The notes under the pieces were generated by a model. That model did no database searches. It worked only from the letters and a program-made list of their open reading frames with translations, and was not told where the DNA came from. A stretch of DNA of 64,000 nucleotides, taken from Variovorax paradoxus. GTDB lineage: Bacteria; Pseudomonadota; Gammaproteobacteria; Burkholderiales; Burkholderiaceae_C. The stretch covers positions 6,893,501-6,957,500 of the forward strand of contig NZ_CP102931.1 of assembly GCF_024734665.1 (NCBI RefSeq), written 5' to 3'. Shown one piece after another: positions 1 through 9,753 of the stretch. Positions within the stretch are counted from its first letter, which is position 1; each line of letters begins with the position of its first letter. The translations under genes were made by a program, and so were the position numbers.

Positions 1-1030
1 TGACGCGGGTCATCGCGGCGCGCAGGCCGGTGAGGTGGGTGCCGCCGTCACGCTGCGGGATGTTGTTGGTGAAGCACAGCACCTGCTCGTTGTAGCCGCT
101 GTTCCACTGCATCGCCACTTCGACGCCGATGTGCGTGCCGGGGATGCCGCCGTAGGTGTCGGCCGGGCGCTCGCCCTCTGCGTAGAACGAGTTCGGGTGC
201 AGGACGGTCTTGCCTTTGTTGATGAACTCCACGAAGCCGCGCACGCCGCCGGCGCCGGAGAAGTCGTCTTCCTTGCCGGTGCGCTCGTCCTTCAGGCGGA
301 TGCGCACGCCGTTGTTCAGGAAGCTCAGTTCGCGCAGGCGCTTGCTGAGGATCTCGTAGTGGAAGTCCGAGTTCTCCTTGAAGATCTGCGTGTCGGGCAG
401 AAAGTGCACCTCGGTGCCGCGCTTGTCGGTGTCGCCGATGATCTTCATGGGCGAGACTTCGACGCCGTTCACCGTCTCGAGCAGGCGGTTCTGCACGAAG
501 CCGCGGCTGAATTCGAGTTCGTGGATCTTGCCTTCGCGGCGCACCACGAGGCGCAGCATCACGCTCAGCGCGTTCACGCAGCTCACGCCCACGCCGTGCA
601 GGCCGCCCGAGACCTTGTAGCTGTTCTGGTTGAACTTGCCGCCGGCGTGCAGTTCGGTGAGCGCAATTTCCGCAGCCGAGCGCTTGGGCTCGTGCTTGTC
701 GTCCATCTTCACGCCGGTCGGGATGCCGCGGCCGTTGTCGGTAACGGAGATCGAGTTGTCGCTGTGGATGGTCACGACGATGTCGTCGCAATGGCCGGCC
801 AGCGCCTCGTCGATGGAGTTGTCGACGACTTCGAACACCAGGTGGTGCAGGCCGGTGCCGTCGGAGGTGTCGCCGATGTACATGCCGGGGCGCTTGCGCA
901 CGGCTTCAAGCCCTTCGAGGATCGTGATGGAGCCTTCGCCGTAGCTGGTGTCGGGGGCCACGGTGTCGATCTCGGGGATGTAGACGGGCTCGGTGTGGGG
1001 CACGTCGGGCTTGTTTTCTTCAGCACTCAT
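1..1030 (-). CDS. gyrB: DNA gyrase subunit B, N-terminal part (runs off the left edge)
   Basis: ATPase subunit of gyrase, which introduces negative supercoils with GyrA. About 343 codons are visible of a protein usually over 800 residues; the 3' end lies outside the window. The GHKL ATPase signatures are clear: FEVVDN around residues 66-71 (catalytic Glu67, Mg-binding Asn71), DNGRGIP at 98-104 and GGLHGVG at 142-148, followed by the start of the transducer domain. The start codon at 1028-1030 gives the usual MSAEE-type leader; no earlier start fits. It follows dnaN on the same strand after a 134-bp gap, the classic dnaA-dnaN-gyrB order beside an origin. Confidence 0.97.
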   Translation of the reverse strand, partial: MSAEENKPDVPHTEPVYIPEIDTVAPDTSYGEGSITILEGLEAVRKRPGMYIGDTSDGTGLHHLVFEVVDNSIDEALAGHCDDIVVTIHSDNSISVTDNGRGIPTGVKMDDKHEPKRSAAEIALTELHAGGKFNQNSYKVSGGLHGVGVSCVNALSVMLRLVVRREGKIHELEFSRGFVQNRLLETVNGVEVSPMKIIGDTDKRGTEVHFLPDTQIFKENSDFHYEILSKRLRELSFLNNGVRIRLKDERTGKEDDFSGAGGVRGFVEFINKGKTVLHPNSFYAEGERPADTYGGIPGTHIGVEVAMQWNSGYNEQVLCFTNNIPQRDGGTHLTGLRAAMTRV

Positions 1031-1112
1031 TCGGATATTCCTCTAACTCTCACGGCATTCACGTGATATTTCGGGCTCTCAAAAGCTCAATTCGCAGCCT
1101 CTTGAAAGCGCA

Positions 1113-1131
1113 AACCCGCGGAGGGCCGCGG
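1113..1131 (-). terminator. GC-rich stem-loop between dnaN and gyrB
   Basis: CCCGCGG and CCGCGGG flank a short loop in the 134-bp dnaN-gyrB gap. There is no good T-tract on either strand, so it may be a weak or processing hairpin instead of a true terminator. dnaN and gyrB could still be partly co-transcribed. Confidence 0.35.
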
Positions 1132-1164
1132 GCTGTATGCGCAAGGCGCTGTGTGGTGTGTTTT

Positions 1165-2271
1165 CTAGATACGCATCGGCATCACGACGTACTTGAAAGA
1201 TGCGTTCTCGGGGATGGTTAACAAGGCCGAGCTGTTGGAGTCGGCAAGGTCCAGCTTGACCATGTCCTGGTCCATGTTCGACAGCGCGTCGATCAGGTAG
1301 GTCACGTTGAAGCCGATTTCGATGGCGTCGCCGCCGTAGTCGATGTCGAGCTCGTCCTGGGCTTCTTCCTGCTCGGCGTTGTTCGACGCGATGCGCAGCG
1401 TGCCCGGCTCGATGTTCAGGCGCACGCCCTTGAACTTCTCGCTGGTCAGGATGGCGGTGCGCTGCAGGCTGGCCAGGAGCGGCGCGCGGCCCAGCGTGAC
1501 GGTGTTCTTGTGGTTCTTCGGGATGACGCGGTTGTAGTCGGGGAACTTGCCCTCGACCAGCTTGGTGACGAACTCCATGCCGCCGAAGCTGAACTTGGCC
1601 TGGTTGTTCGCGAACTGCATCTCGATGGCGCCTTCGGCGTCGGACAGCAGGCGCTGCATTTCGAGCACGGTCTTGCGCGGCAGGATGACTTCCTGGCGCG
1701 GCACTTCGACGTCGAGCGTGGCCGACGAGAACGCCAGGCGGTGACCGTCGGTGGCCACCAGGCTCAGCTGCTTGCCTTCGGCAACGAACAGGATGCCGTT
1801 CAGGTAGTAGCGGATGTCGTGCACGGCCATGGCGAACGACACCTGCGAGAGCAGGTCTTTCAGCGTTTTTTGCGGCACGCTGAACACGGGGCCGAAATTG
1901 GCGGCTTCCTGCACCAGCGGAAAGTCTTCGGCGGGCAGCGACTGCAGCGTGAAACGGCTCTTGCCGCCCTTGAGCACCAGCTTGCTCGCACTCGATTCGA
2001 GGCTCACGGTCTGGTCGGCCGGCATGGTGCGCAGGATGTCGATCAGCTTGCGCGCGCCGATGGTGGTGGTGAAGTTGCCTTCGTCGCCACCGAGCTCGGC
2101 GGTGGTGCGGATCTGGATTTCGAGGTCGCTGGTGGTCAGCTGCAGCTGGCCGCCGGTCTTGCGGATCAGCACGTTCGCCAGGATCGGCAAGGTGTGACGC
2201 CGCTCGACGATGCCCGCCACCGACTGCAGCGCGGCGAGGACTTTGTCTTGGTTTGCCTTCAAAACGATCAT
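1165..2271 (-). CDS. dnaN: DNA polymerase III beta sliding clamp
   Basis: Ring-shaped processivity clamp that tethers DNA polymerase III to the template. The 368-residue product has the normal family length and three clamp domains, starting MIVLKANQ and ending VVMPMRI, the conserved C-terminal strand. An in-frame extension of 16 residues upstream is possible, but AGGAAG sits just before the ATG at 2269-2271, so I take that start. The gene lies 89 bp downstream of dnaA on the same strand and is probably co-transcribed with it, as in most bacteria. Confidence 0.97.
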   Translation of the reverse strand: MIVLKANQDKVLAALQSVAGIVERRHTLPILANVLIRKTGGQLQLTTSDLEIQIRTTAELGGDEGNFTTTIGARKLIDILRTMPADQTVSLESSASKLVLKGGKSRFTLQSLPAEDFPLVQEAANFGPVFSVPQKTLKDLLSQVSFAMAVHDIRYYLNGILFVAEGKQLSLVATDGHRLAFSSATLDVEVPRQEVILPRKTVLEMQRLLSDAEGAIEMQFANNQAKFSFGGMEFVTKLVEGKFPDYNRVIPKNHKNTVTLGRAPLLASLQRTAILTSEKFKGVRLNIEPGTLRIASNNAEQEEAQDELDIDYGGDAIEIGFNVTYLIDALSNMDQDMVKLDLADSNSSALLTIPENASFKYVVMPMRI

Positions 2272-2360
2272 GTCTTCTTCCTCTTCTCTATCTCTTTGAA
2301 TCAGCTTGTAAGACGCCATTCTCCGCTGTCGCGAGGGGCACCCTTGATGACATTCGGCGG

Positions 2361-3740
2361 TCAGCCCTTGAGCGTCTGCTCGAGCACGTGGAGCTGCTGG
2401 TTGAGCTCGGTGAGCTGCTGGCGCTCGCCCGAGATCTTGCGCACCGCGTGCAGCACCGTCGTGTGGTCGCGCCCACCGAACAGCTCACCGATTTCCGGCA
2501 GGCTTTTCTGCGTGAGCTCCTTGGCCAGGTACATCGCGATCTGCCGCGGCCGCGCAATGCTGGCCGGGCGTTTCTTGCTGTACATGTCGGCGACCTTGAT
2601 CTTGTAGTAGTCGGCCACCGTCTTCTGGATATTCTCGACGGAGATCTGCCGATTCTGGATCGACAGCAGGTCGCGCAGCGCCTCGCGCGCCAGGGCGATC
2701 GAGATCTCCTTCTGGTTGAAGCGCGAATACGCCAGGATCTTGCGCAGCGCCCCTTCGAGCTCGCGCACATTCGAGCGCACGTTCTTGGCGACGAAGAAGG
2801 CCACTTCTTCCGGCATTTCGGCCGATTCGGCACGTGCCTTGTTGATCAGGATGGCCACGCGCATTTCAAGCTCGGGCGGCTCGATGGCCACCGTGAGGCC
2901 CGAATCGAAGCGCGAAACCAGGCGTTCGTGGATGTCCGCCAGCCCCTTCGGATAGGTGTCGCTGGTCATCACGATGTGCGACTTCTTGGCGAGCAGGGCC
3001 TCGAACGCGTTGAAGAACTCTTCCTGCGTCCGGTCCTTGTTGGCGAAGAACTGCACATCGTCGATCAGCAACAGATCGAGCGAGTGGTAGCGCTCCTTGA
3101 ACTCATCGAAAGTCTTGCGCTGATAGGCTTTGACCACATCCGAGACGAATTGCTCGGCGTGGATGTAGAGAACTTTGGAATCCGGCTTGTCGGCCAGCAG
3201 CCGGTTACCCACGGCGTGCATCAGGTGGGTCTTGCCCAGGCCGACACCGCCGTAGATGAAAAGCGGGTTGTAAAGATGGCCAGGCATGCCAGCCACGTGC
3301 ATCGCCGCGGCGCGCGCCATGCGGTTGGCCGTGCCCTCGACCAGGGTGTCGAAAGTGAGGCCGGAATTCAGGCGGTTCTTGAAGCCGGCCGCGGCCGGCT
3401 CCTCGCCCGGACCAGCCACGTCGCGCGGCACATCCGTTTCGGTCATGACGGCCACGGGTGCAGAGCGCACGGGCACTTCGCGCGGAGCGAGCGCTAACTC
3501 GATGGCAACCGGCTGGCCGTACATCTTCTCGGCCATGGCGGCGATCTTGCCGGCGTACTGGGCCCGAATCCAGTCGAGCTTGAAGCGGTTCGCAACGAAC
3601 ACCGTCATGCGCGACAGGTCGTCAGCGACCTGCGCTGTCAGGGGCTTGATCCAGGTGTTGAACTGCTGCTCGGACAGCTCCTGCGCGAGCTGGTCGACGC
3701 AGGCCTGCCACAGGCTTTCGCCGATGCCGTCAGTCGACAT
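2361..3740 (-). CDS. dnaA: Chromosomal replication initiator DnaA
   Basis: Binds DnaA boxes and melts the origin to start replication. At 459 residues the four-domain plan is visible: domain I (about 1-85), a Pro/Ala-rich linker to about residue 120, the AAA+ domain with Walker A GGVGLGKT (164-171) and Walker B LLLIDDVQ, and a C-terminal DNA-binding domain with the signature [11 protein letters not shown]. It reads away from the DnaA-box gap that separates it from rpmH, and heads a leftward dnaA-dnaN-gyrB series. The initiator MSTDGI is the only well-placed ATG. Confidence 0.98.
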   Translation of the reverse strand: MSTDGIGESLWQACVDQLAQELSEQQFNTWIKPLTAQVADDLSRMTVFVANRFKLDWIRAQYAGKIAAMAEKMYGQPVAIELALAPREVPVRSAPVAVMTETDVPRDVAGPGEEPAAAGFKNRLNSGLTFDTLVEGTANRMARAAAMHVAGMPGHLYNPLFIYGGVGLGKTHLMHAVGNRLLADKPDSKVLYIHAEQFVSDVVKAYQRKTFDEFKERYHSLDLLLIDDVQFFANKDRTQEEFFNAFEALLAKKSHIVMTSDTYPKGLADIHERLVSRFDSGLTVAIEPPELEMRVAILINKARAESAEMPEEVAFFVAKNVRSNVRELEGALRKILAYSRFNQKEISIALAREALRDLLSIQNRQISVENIQKTVADYYKIKVADMYSKKRPASIARPRQIAMYLAKELTQKSLPEIGELFGGRDHTTVLHAVRKISGERQQLTELNQQLHVLEQTLKG

Positions 3741-3839
3741 GGGCGCTTGAAAAAGTGATGAGACCCTCGGGCATTTTTGGTATAGGTATTGTGGATATTC
3801 TCTGCTGGAAGGCGCTCGGCATTCTAACTTGTCAAAACC

Positions 3840-3848
3840 TTATCCACA
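3840..3848 (+). promoter_or_regulatory. DnaA box, perfect match
   Basis: TTATCCACA matches the DnaA-box consensus exactly. Besides its role in the origin it may mediate autoregulation of dnaA, whose start lies 100 bp away. Confidence 0.8.
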
Positions 3849-3890
3849 CGCTGGCCGGTATGCCGAAAGGCCCGCAAATCTGCTCGAAGA

Positions 3891-3919
3891 TTGTTCCGGC
3901 GGCCAATGTTTGCGATAAT
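3891..3919 (+). promoter_or_regulatory. Sigma-70 promoter for rpmH-rnpA-yidD-yidC
   Basis: TTGTTC (3891-3896) and GATAAT (3914-3919) are separated by exactly 17 bp, a good sigma-70 promoter. It would give rpmH a leader of roughly 100 nt. Confidence 0.65.
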
Positions 3920-4026
3920 TGCGGGTTTCCCTGAAAACCTCATTGCGTCTTTCGGGGGCCATCCGAAACACGCTCCCCAGCGCCCGCAGGTTTTTTCATG
4001 CGGAAATCAGGGAATCTGGAACCATC

Positions 4027-4161
4027 ATGAAACGCACATACCAAGCATCCAAAGTCCGCCGCGCCCGTACCCACGGCTTCCTGGTCCGCATGAAGACCCG
4101 CGGCGGCCGTGCCGTCATCAACGCACGCCGCGCCAAGGGCCGCAAGCGCCTGGCCGTCTGA
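4027..4161 (+). CDS. rpmH: 50S ribosomal protein L34
   Basis: Small basic protein of the large ribosomal subunit. The 44-residue product begins MKRTYQ and ends RKRLAV, with the family core ([17 protein letters not shown]) fully present and normal length. It is the first gene of the rightward operon rpmH-rnpA-yidD-yidC, which is the standard arrangement next to oriC. A good promoter lies at 3891-3919. Confidence 0.98.
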   Translation: MKRTYQASKVRRARTHGFLVRMKTRGGRAVINARRAKGRKRLAV

Positions 4162-4262
4162 CGGCAGACCACCTGCCGTTGCCAGCAGCCGACACGTCAG
4201 CGCAGGCTCCCGCAGCCAGCGCTTCCGGTCCAACCGGCAATGACGTGCACAGCCCGGCTTCC

Positions 4263-4676
4263 ATGCAGCGGCTCAAGACCCGCGCGCAATTCCAGGCCGT
4301 CCTCGCAGGTGCCACCGTGGCGCGCACTGCTCATTTCGCATTGCATCGCTGTGCGCTCGATCTCGCATCGAGCGCACAGCCGTTGTTCGCGTCCGACGAT
4401 GTCTGGCTGGGTGCCATGGTGCCCAAGCGCTGGGCGCGTCGTGCTGTCACGCGCAATGCCATCAAGCGTCAGATCTACGCCGTGAGTGCTGCTCCCGGCG
4501 TCGCCTTGCCGCGTGCTGCGCACGTGGTGCGCCTGCGCGCCGGTTTCGACCGCAAGGAATTCGTGAGCGCCACCTCGGACAAGCTCAAGGCCGCCGTGCG
4601 CGCCGAGCTCCAGCAACTGCTGGCGCGGGCTGCGCGCACTCCCGCGGCGCCTGCGGCACCTTCTTCTTCGCCATGA
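4263..4676 (+). CDS. rnpA: Ribonuclease P protein component
   Basis: Protein cofactor of RNase P, which matures tRNA 5' ends. I start it at the ATG at 4263 (MQRLKTRAQF), giving 137 residues, normal for the family; the reading frame stays open far upstream but that part overlaps rpmH. The RNA-binding signature TRNAIKR is present near the middle. The C-terminal tail is Ala/Pro/Ser-rich. The last four bases overlap the yidD start (ATGA), implying translational coupling. Confidence 0.95.
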   Translation: MQRLKTRAQFQAVLAGATVARTAHFALHRCALDLASSAQPLFASDDVWLGAMVPKRWARRAVTRNAIKRQIYAVSAAPGVALPRAAHVVRLRAGFDRKEFVSATSDKLKAAVRAELQQLLARAARTPAAPAAPSSSP

Positions 4677-4960
4677 AACGCCTGCTGATCGGCCTCGTGA
4701 AGGCCTACCGTCTGCTGCTGAGCCCCTGGCTCGGCCAGTCGTGCCGCTTCACGCCGACCTGCTCCGTGTATTCGATCGAGGCGCTCGAGGTGCATGGCGC
4801 GCTCAAGGGCAGCTACCTGACTCTGCACCGCATCGCGCGCTGCCAGCCCTGGTGCCAGGGCGGCCACGATCCGGTTCCACCGAAATCTCAGCGTCGCACT
4901 GACAAGTCAGGATCGCTGTTTTCGTCTCTTCTCTCCTCCGACAAGAAGTCTTCGTCATGA
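4673..4960 (+). CDS. yidD: Membrane protein insertion efficiency factor YidD
   Basis: Small membrane-associated protein that assists YidC-dependent insertion. The 95-residue product has the family signature: an amphipathic N-terminus (LLIGLVKAYRLLLSPWLG) followed by a Cys-rich core with CRFTPTCS, Tyr and CQPWCQGG. The Ser/Lys-rich end is variable in the family. It overlaps rnpA by 4 bp and yidC by 4 bp, so the three are translated as a coupled unit. Confidence 0.95.
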   Translation: MKRLLIGLVKAYRLLLSPWLGQSCRFTPTCSVYSIEALEVHGALKGSYLTLHRIARCQPWCQGGHDPVPPKSQRRTDKSGSLFSSLLSSDKKSSS

Positions 4961-6648
4961 ACGATATCCGCCGCACGATACTGTGGGTGATTTTTGGGTT
5001 CTCGCTGGTGCTGCTGTGGGACCAATGGCAGGTCTTCAACGGCAACAAGCCGACCTTCCTGCCGTCGACCAAGCCGGCCGCCACGGCCGCAGCCCCGGCC
5101 AACGCACCTGCAGCCAGCAACAACGGCGTGCCGACCGCATCCGGCACCAGCGGCAACGCGGGCGCCGTGCCCACGCAAGCCGCCGCGGCCGCGCCGCGCG
5201 AGCAGGTCAACGTGACCACCGACCTGTTCAAGGCAACGATCGACAGTGAAGGCGCCACGGTCAACCAGCTTGAACTGCTGAAGTACGACGAAGCCGACCG
5301 CACCAAGCACGTGGTGCTGTTCGAAAACGGTTCGTCCGCTACCCGATACGTCGCGCAGACCGGCCTGCTGAACCAGGTCGACACCGGTGAGCGCTTCCCC
5401 AACCACCTGACGCCGATGACGCCGAAGGCCGGTCCGCGCGAGATGGCCGATGGCCAGAACACGCTGGAAGTGGGCTTCGAAAGCGCCCCCGTCGGCGGCC
5501 TGAAGTACATCAAGACCTACGTGTTCCACCGCGGCGACTACGTCATCGGCGTGCGCCACGAAGTGGTCAATGTGAGCGACCAGCCGCGCGACGCGCAGCT
5601 CTACATGCAGCTGCTGCGCCACGGCACCGTGGCCGCCGGCACCATGTTCGGCACCAACACCTTCACCGGTCCGGCCGCGTACACCAACGAGAAGAAGTTC
5701 CACAAGCTCGACTTCAAGGACATCGCCAAGGGCAAGATCGAACCGCCGCCGCCGGCCAACGACGGCTGGATCGCGATGGTGCAGCATTACTTCGCGTCGG
5801 CCTGGCTGCTCAAGGGCGACCCGGCCAGCGAACAGCTGCGCCGCGAGTTCCGCGTGAAGGACCTGGGCGACAACCTCTTCACTGTGGCCATGGTGGCCAC
5901 GCTGCCGAAGATCGCCCCGGGTGCCACGCTGGTCGTGAACAGTGCGTTGTTCGCCGGTCCCGAAGAGGAAAAGAAGCTCGAAGCCATCGCCCCGGGCCTG
6001 GACTTGGTGAAGGACTACGGCATCTTCGCGATCATCTCCAAGCCGCTGTACTGGCTGCTCACCCAGCTGCACGGCATCCTGGGCAACTGGGGCTGGTCGA
6101 TCGTCGCGCTGGTGGTGCTGCTGAAGGCGGCCTTTTACTGGCTCAACGCCAAGGCCTACGCCAGCATGGCCAAGATGAAGGCCATCAACCCGAAGATCAT
6201 GGAAATGCGCGAGCGGCTGAAGGACAAGCCGCAAGAAATGCAGCAGGAAATGATGCGGATCTACAAGACCGAAAAGGTCAATCCGATGGGCGGCTGCTTC
6301 CCCATCGTGATCCAGATCCCGGTGTTCATCGCGCTCTACTGGGTGCTGCTGTCGTCGGTCGAAATGCGCCATGCGCCGTGGATCGGCTGGATCACCGACC
6401 TGTCGGCACCAGACCCCTGGTACATCCTGCCGGTCGTGATGACGGCCACCTCGCTGTTCCAGACCTGGCTCAACCCGACACCGCCCGATCCGATGCAGGC
6501 CAAGCTGATGTGGATCATGCCGCTCGCGTTCAGCGTGATGTTCATCTTCTTCCCGGCCGGCCTGGTGCTGTACTGGATCACGAACAACGTGCTGTCGATC
6601 GCGCAGCAGTGGTTCATCAACAAGCGCCTGGGCGTGCTGGGCAAGTAA
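4957..6648 (+). CDS. yidC: Membrane protein insertase YidC
   Basis: Inner-membrane insertase and chaperone acting alone or with SecYEG. At 563 residues it fits the Gram-negative type: a first membrane segment at about residues 7-21 (ILWVIFGFSLVLLWD), an Ala/Pro-rich linker, a large periplasmic beta domain (about 70-340), then the conserved core with membrane segments from about 355 onward, including MGGCFP and QIPVFIALYW. It is the end of the rpmH operon and is followed by a strong terminator before mnmE. Confidence 0.98.
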   Translation: MNDIRRTILWVIFGFSLVLLWDQWQVFNGNKPTFLPSTKPAATAAAPANAPAASNNGVPTASGTSGNAGAVPTQAAAAAPREQVNVTTDLFKATIDSEGATVNQLELLKYDEADRTKHVVLFENGSSATRYVAQTGLLNQVDTGERFPNHLTPMTPKAGPREMADGQNTLEVGFESAPVGGLKYIKTYVFHRGDYVIGVRHEVVNVSDQPRDAQLYMQLLRHGTVAAGTMFGTNTFTGPAAYTNEKKFHKLDFKDIAKGKIEPPPPANDGWIAMVQHYFASAWLLKGDPASEQLRREFRVKDLGDNLFTVAMVATLPKIAPGATLVVNSALFAGPEEEKKLEAIAPGLDLVKDYGIFAIISKPLYWLLTQLHGILGNWGWSIVALVVLLKAAFYWLNAKAYASMAKMKAINPKIMEMRERLKDKPQEMQQEMMRIYKTEKVNPMGGCFPIVIQIPVFIALYWVLLSSVEMRHAPWIGWITDLSAPDPWYILPVVMTATSLFQTWLNPTPPDPMQAKLMWIMPLAFSVMFIFFPAGLVLYWITNNVLSIAQQWFINKRLGVLGK

Positions 6649-6673
6649 GCCCCGCAAGCACCTCCGCCACCGC

Positions 6674-6698
6674 AAAGGGCCGCATCCGCGGCCCTTTT
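6674..6698 (+). terminator. Rho-independent terminator after yidC
   Basis: AAAGGGCCGC pairs with GCGGCCCTTT around a 4-nt loop, followed by a TTTTCCTTTTT tract. It closes the rpmH-yidC operon 26 bp before mnmE. Confidence 0.85.
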
Positions 6699-6723
6699 CC
6701 TTTTTGCTGAAAGAATCCGCCCC

Positions 6724-8130
6724 ATGCTCGCCCGCACCACCGATCCCATCGTTGCCATCGCCACTGCCTCGGGGCGCGGGGCGGTCGGCATCGTGCGGGT
6801 GTCGGGCGCGAAGTTGGCGCCGTTGATCGACGCCCTCTGCAGCCGCGCGCTCAAGCCGCGCGAAGCCACCTACCTGCCGTTCCGCGATGCGGACGGCGAG
6901 CCGGTCGACCATGGCTTGGCCATTCACTTTCCCTCGCCGAACTCCTTCACCGGCGAGGACGTGCTCGAACTCCAGGCCCACGGAGGCGCGGTCGTGCTTC
7001 AGCTGCTTCTGGCGCGCTGCCTCGAAGCAGCGGCCGAGCCCGATCCTGTCACCGGCCGCCCCCGCCTGCCCGGCCTGCGGGTGGCCGAGCCCGGCGAGTT
7101 CAGCCAGCGGGCGTTTCTCAACGGCAAGATCGATTTAGCGCAGGCCGAGGCCATCGCCGACCTGATCGACGCCAGCACCGAGGCGGCCGCCCGCAGCGCC
7201 GGACGCTCGTTGTCGGGCGCGTTCTCGCGCGAGATCCACACGCTGCGCGACGCGCTGATCCACCTGCGCATGCTGGTGGAGGCCACGCTCGACTTTCCGG
7301 AAGAGGAAATCGACTTCCTGCAAAAGGCCGATGCCACCGGGCAGCTGGCAAGGCTGCAGTCGCAACTCGCCGCGGTGCAACAGCGCGCGCGCCAGGGCGC
7401 ACTGCTGCGCGAGGGCATCAAGGTCGTGATCGCGGGCCAGCCCAACGCGGGCAAGAGCTCGCTGCTCAACGCGCTGGCCGGCGCCGAGCTGGCCATCGTG
7501 AGCGCGGTGGCGGGCACCACGCGCGACGTGGTCTCGCAGACCATCCAGATCCACGGCGTGCCGCTGCACGTGGCCGACACCGCCGGCTTGCGCGAAAGCA
7601 GCGACGAGGTCGAGCAGATCGGCGTGGCGCGTGCCTGGGACCAGATCGAAAGCGCCGATGCCGTGCTGTTCCTGCACGACCTGACGCGCGCGCACCTGGG
7701 CGACTACGCCGCGGCCGACGCGGAGATCCTGGCCGGCCTGCGGCAGAAGCTGCCCGCGAGCGTGCCGGTGCTCGATGTCTGGAACAAGCAGGACGCGGCG
7801 CCCGCCACCAGCCCCGAGCAAGGCATCGCCCTGTCCGCCAAGACCGGCCTGGGCATCGAGGCCCTGCGCGAACAGCTGCTGGCCATGGCCGGCTGGCAGG
7901 CCGTGCCCGAGGGTGTGTACCTCGCGCGCGCGCGCCACGTGCAGGCGCTGGCCCGGGTCGGAACGCACCTGGCGCTGGCCGCCAGCCATCTGGCGGCGCA
8001 GGCCCAGCTGCTCGATCTGCTGGCCGAAGAGCTGCGGCTGGCGCAGAACGCCCTGAACGAGATCACCGGCGAATTCGGCGCGGACGACCTGCTGGGGGTC
8101 ATCTTTTCGCGCTTCTGCATTGGTAAATAG
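6724..8130 (+). CDS. mnmE: tRNA modification GTPase MnmE (TrmE)
   Basis: With MnmG it installs the 5-carboxymethylaminomethyl group on wobble uridine of certain tRNAs. The 468-residue product has the formyl-THF-binding N-terminal domain, a central GTPase domain with the P-loop GQPNAGKSS at about 238-246, switch sequence GTTRD and specificity motif NKQD, and the diagnostic C-terminal FCIGK containing the catalytic Cys. The stop codon lies inside a short repeat (8127-8142) also found upstream of rsmE. Confidence 0.97.
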   Translation: MLARTTDPIVAIATASGRGAVGIVRVSGAKLAPLIDALCSRALKPREATYLPFRDADGEPVDHGLAIHFPSPNSFTGEDVLELQAHGGAVVLQLLLARCLEAAAEPDPVTGRPRLPGLRVAEPGEFSQRAFLNGKIDLAQAEAIADLIDASTEAAARSAGRSLSGAFSREIHTLRDALIHLRMLVEATLDFPEEEIDFLQKADATGQLARLQSQLAAVQQRARQGALLREGIKVVIAGQPNAGKSSLLNALAGAELAIVSAVAGTTRDVVSQTIQIHGVPLHVADTAGLRESSDEVEQIGVARAWDQIESADAVLFLHDLTRAHLGDYAAADAEILAGLRQKLPASVPVLDVWNKQDAAPATSPEQGIALSAKTGLGIEALREQLLAMAGWQAVPEGVYLARARHVQALARVGTHLALAASHLAAQAQLLDLLAEELRLAQNALNEITGEFGADDLLGVIFSRFCIGK

Positions 8131-8142
8131 CTACAAGCGACC
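8127..8142 (+). repeat. Short dispersed repeat core, copy 1
   Basis: ATAGCTACAAGCGACC here matches ATAGCTGCGAGCGACC at 30643-30658 in 14 of 16 positions. The mnmE stop codon TAG is part of it. It resembles the degenerate intergenic repeats common in Comamonadaceae; that attribution is from memory, not a search. Confidence 0.5.
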
Positions 8143-8218
8143 TGAAAAACGTAAACAGTTGTAGCCGAACCTTGCGGCCATCGCGGATACTTCGGCTCAC
8201 ATCGGGGGCCGAAGAAAC

Positions 8219-8680
8219 ATGTCAATCCAGAACCTGAGCCGCGCCATCGCGGAGAACATGAGCACCGACGCGTTTGCGTTGACGTTCAATGTCCAGCAGT
8301 GGGAAACGCTGGCGGGCTATCTGCAGCCCATCGATGCCGGCGTCGGTGACATATTGATCGAGCAGGGCACGCCCGACCGTTCGGTGTTCTTCATCGAGAG
8401 CGGCGCCATCAGCGTGCACCGCGTCAGCAGCAAGGAGCAGATGCGGCTGGCCGTGCTCACGCCCGGCTCGGTGGTCGGCGAAGGCTCGTTCTTCTCGCGG
8501 CAGCCGCATTCGGCCAATGTTGTGGTCACGGGTGCGGGCCGCGTGTGGCGGCTCACGGCGATCCGCTTTGCGGAAATGTCGAACCGCCAGCCCAACATGG
8601 CACTGGAGATCGCGATGGCGCTCGGCGCCGTGATCGCCAAGCGCATGGCGCACCGCTCCAAGCGCGTCGCCGTGACCTGA
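8219..8680 (+). CDS. Cyclic nucleotide-binding (CRP-type) sensor domain protein
   Basis: The 153-residue product is essentially one cyclic-nucleotide-binding beta-roll: the frame GDILIEQGTPDRSVFFIESG and the downstream PGSVVGEGSFF are typical of the phosphate-binding cassette region, though the Arg-Ser/Thr pair that contacts cAMP in CRP is not obvious (FFSRQPHSA instead). There is no helix-turn-helix after the C-helix, so it is not a complete CRP-type transcription factor. It may sense a small ligand for a partner or respond to another signal. Monocistronic between mnmE and a zinc-ribbon gene. Confidence 0.8.
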   Translation: MSIQNLSRAIAENMSTDAFALTFNVQQWETLAGYLQPIDAGVGDILIEQGTPDRSVFFIESGAISVHRVSSKEQMRLAVLTPGSVVGEGSFFSRQPHSANVVVTGAGRVWRLTAIRFAEMSNRQPNMALEIAMALGAVIAKRMAHRSKRVAVT

Positions 8681-8775
8681 CGAAACCCCGATCGCCCACC
8701 CACCACCGGATAGTCGACCAGCAAGCCAGTTTCCGTTCTGGACCCCGAGAGTAGAGAGTAGTCAGCAAGTAAGCC

Positions 8776-9735
8776 ATGGCCTTGATCTGTCCGGTCTGCA
8801 GCACGGAAAACCGTGACGGCGCGAATTTCTGCAGGAGTTGCGGCGTCAAGCTGTCGGCCGCGGGAGACCGGATTCCGCCGCCGCCGAGCCCCGAACGCGA
8901 ATGGGCCACCACCGCGCCCGCCCAGTTGCGCGCGCCGACCATTCCGGCGCCGCTGTTCGATCCGGACGAGCCGCCGCCGCCCGCGCGTGCCTCGTTCTTC
9001 AGCAGGACGCCCGCCGCGCGGCAGAACGACGAACACGCACAGACCGTGTTGATGGTGCACGACGACGGGTTGCCGCGCTCGCCTGCGCCGCCCGCAGCGT
9101 CGCCGGGGCTGGAGTCGACCTGGGCCTCGAAGCCCGAAATGAAGAAAAGACGCCGGATCAAAGTCCGGCAGTCCGTGCCGGTCGACCGTCCGCCGCGCGG
9201 GCGCGTGATCCTGCTGTGGCTCGGCCTGCTGGTGGTCGCGATGGCGATGATTGTCGCGGGCTGGTATGGCTACGGAACGCGCAAGGCGCCTGCCGCCGCC
9301 GAAGGTGCCGCATCGGCCGTCGAGACTCCCGCAGCCCCGCCACTGCCGCCGCCGACCGAGTCGTCACCGCCTGTAGCGCCCGCGGCGCCAGCGGACCCCC
9401 AGCCCGTCGAGCCAGCCGAGACGCCGCCTGCCGCGGAAGCAGCACCGGCACCGAAGCCCGTTGCCAAGCCGCGCAAGCAGGCAACCGCCGCCGCCGTGCA
9501 GCCGTCGAACGCGCCCGAACCCGCTGCTCCGGTCGCCGCTCCCGCTCCGCCGTCGGCGCCCGCCGCCCCGGCCGAGCCTCAGGCCATGTGCGGCGACCGC
9601 AACTTCGTCGCCAAGGCGCAGTGCATGGCGGCCCAGTGCCTGAAGCCCGAGTTCAAGGCCCATGCGCAGTGCGAAGCGGTACGTCGTCAGCAGCGACTCG
9701 AAGAAGAAAAGCGCAACCCGAGCCTGATCAACTGA
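8776..9735 (+). CDS. Zinc-ribbon, single-pass membrane protein of unknown function
   Basis: The 319-residue product starts with a zinc ribbon (CPVC at 5-8, CRSC at 19-22), then a disordered Pro-rich stretch, a single membrane helix at about residues 144-165 (ILLWLGLLVVAMAMIV) and a long Pro/Ala linker. The C-terminus is a compact cysteine module (CGDRNF, QCMAAQC, HAQCE) that would face the periplasm and may form disulfides. The architecture suggests a signal-relay or envelope protein, but I cannot assign a role. A hairpin terminator follows the gene. Confidence 0.75.
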   Translation: MALICPVCSTENRDGANFCRSCGVKLSAAGDRIPPPPSPEREWATTAPAQLRAPTIPAPLFDPDEPPPPARASFFSRTPAARQNDEHAQTVLMVHDDGLPRSPAPPAASPGLESTWASKPEMKKRRRIKVRQSVPVDRPPRGRVILLWLGLLVVAMAMIVAGWYGYGTRKAPAAAEGAASAVETPAAPPLPPPTESSPPVAPAAPADPQPVEPAETPPAAEAAPAPKPVAKPRKQATAAAVQPSNAPEPAAPVAAPAPPSAPAAPAEPQAMCGDRNFVAKAQCMAAQCLKPEFKAHAQCEAVRRQQRLEEEKRNPSLIN

Positions 9736-9753
9736 TCGGTCGGGACCGAAGCG

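Larger units (their letters stand above)
3741..4026. other. oriC: Probable chromosomal replication origin (oriC)
   Basis: The 286-bp gap between divergent dnaA and rpmH holds a perfect DnaA box TTATCCACA at 3840-3848 and a one-mismatch inverted copy (TGTGGATAT) at 3790-3798. The stretch around 3769-3800 is noticeably A+T-rich for this genome and could be the unwinding element. Gene orientation flips at this point: housekeeping genes read outward on both sides. Only two boxes are recognisable, so extra weak boxes or a second origin element elsewhere cannot be excluded. Confidence 0.75.

Noticed and set aside
4888..6981. A 697-codon minus-strand frame across yidC and mnmE
   Set aside because: Shadow of yidC; it also spans the yidC terminator and the mnmE start, which no real gene would.
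9500..9600. Possible separate small gene for the Cys-rich C-terminus of the zinc-ribbon protein
   Set aside because: The frame is continuous from the zinc ribbon through the linker; no internal start with a ribosome-binding site is seen.
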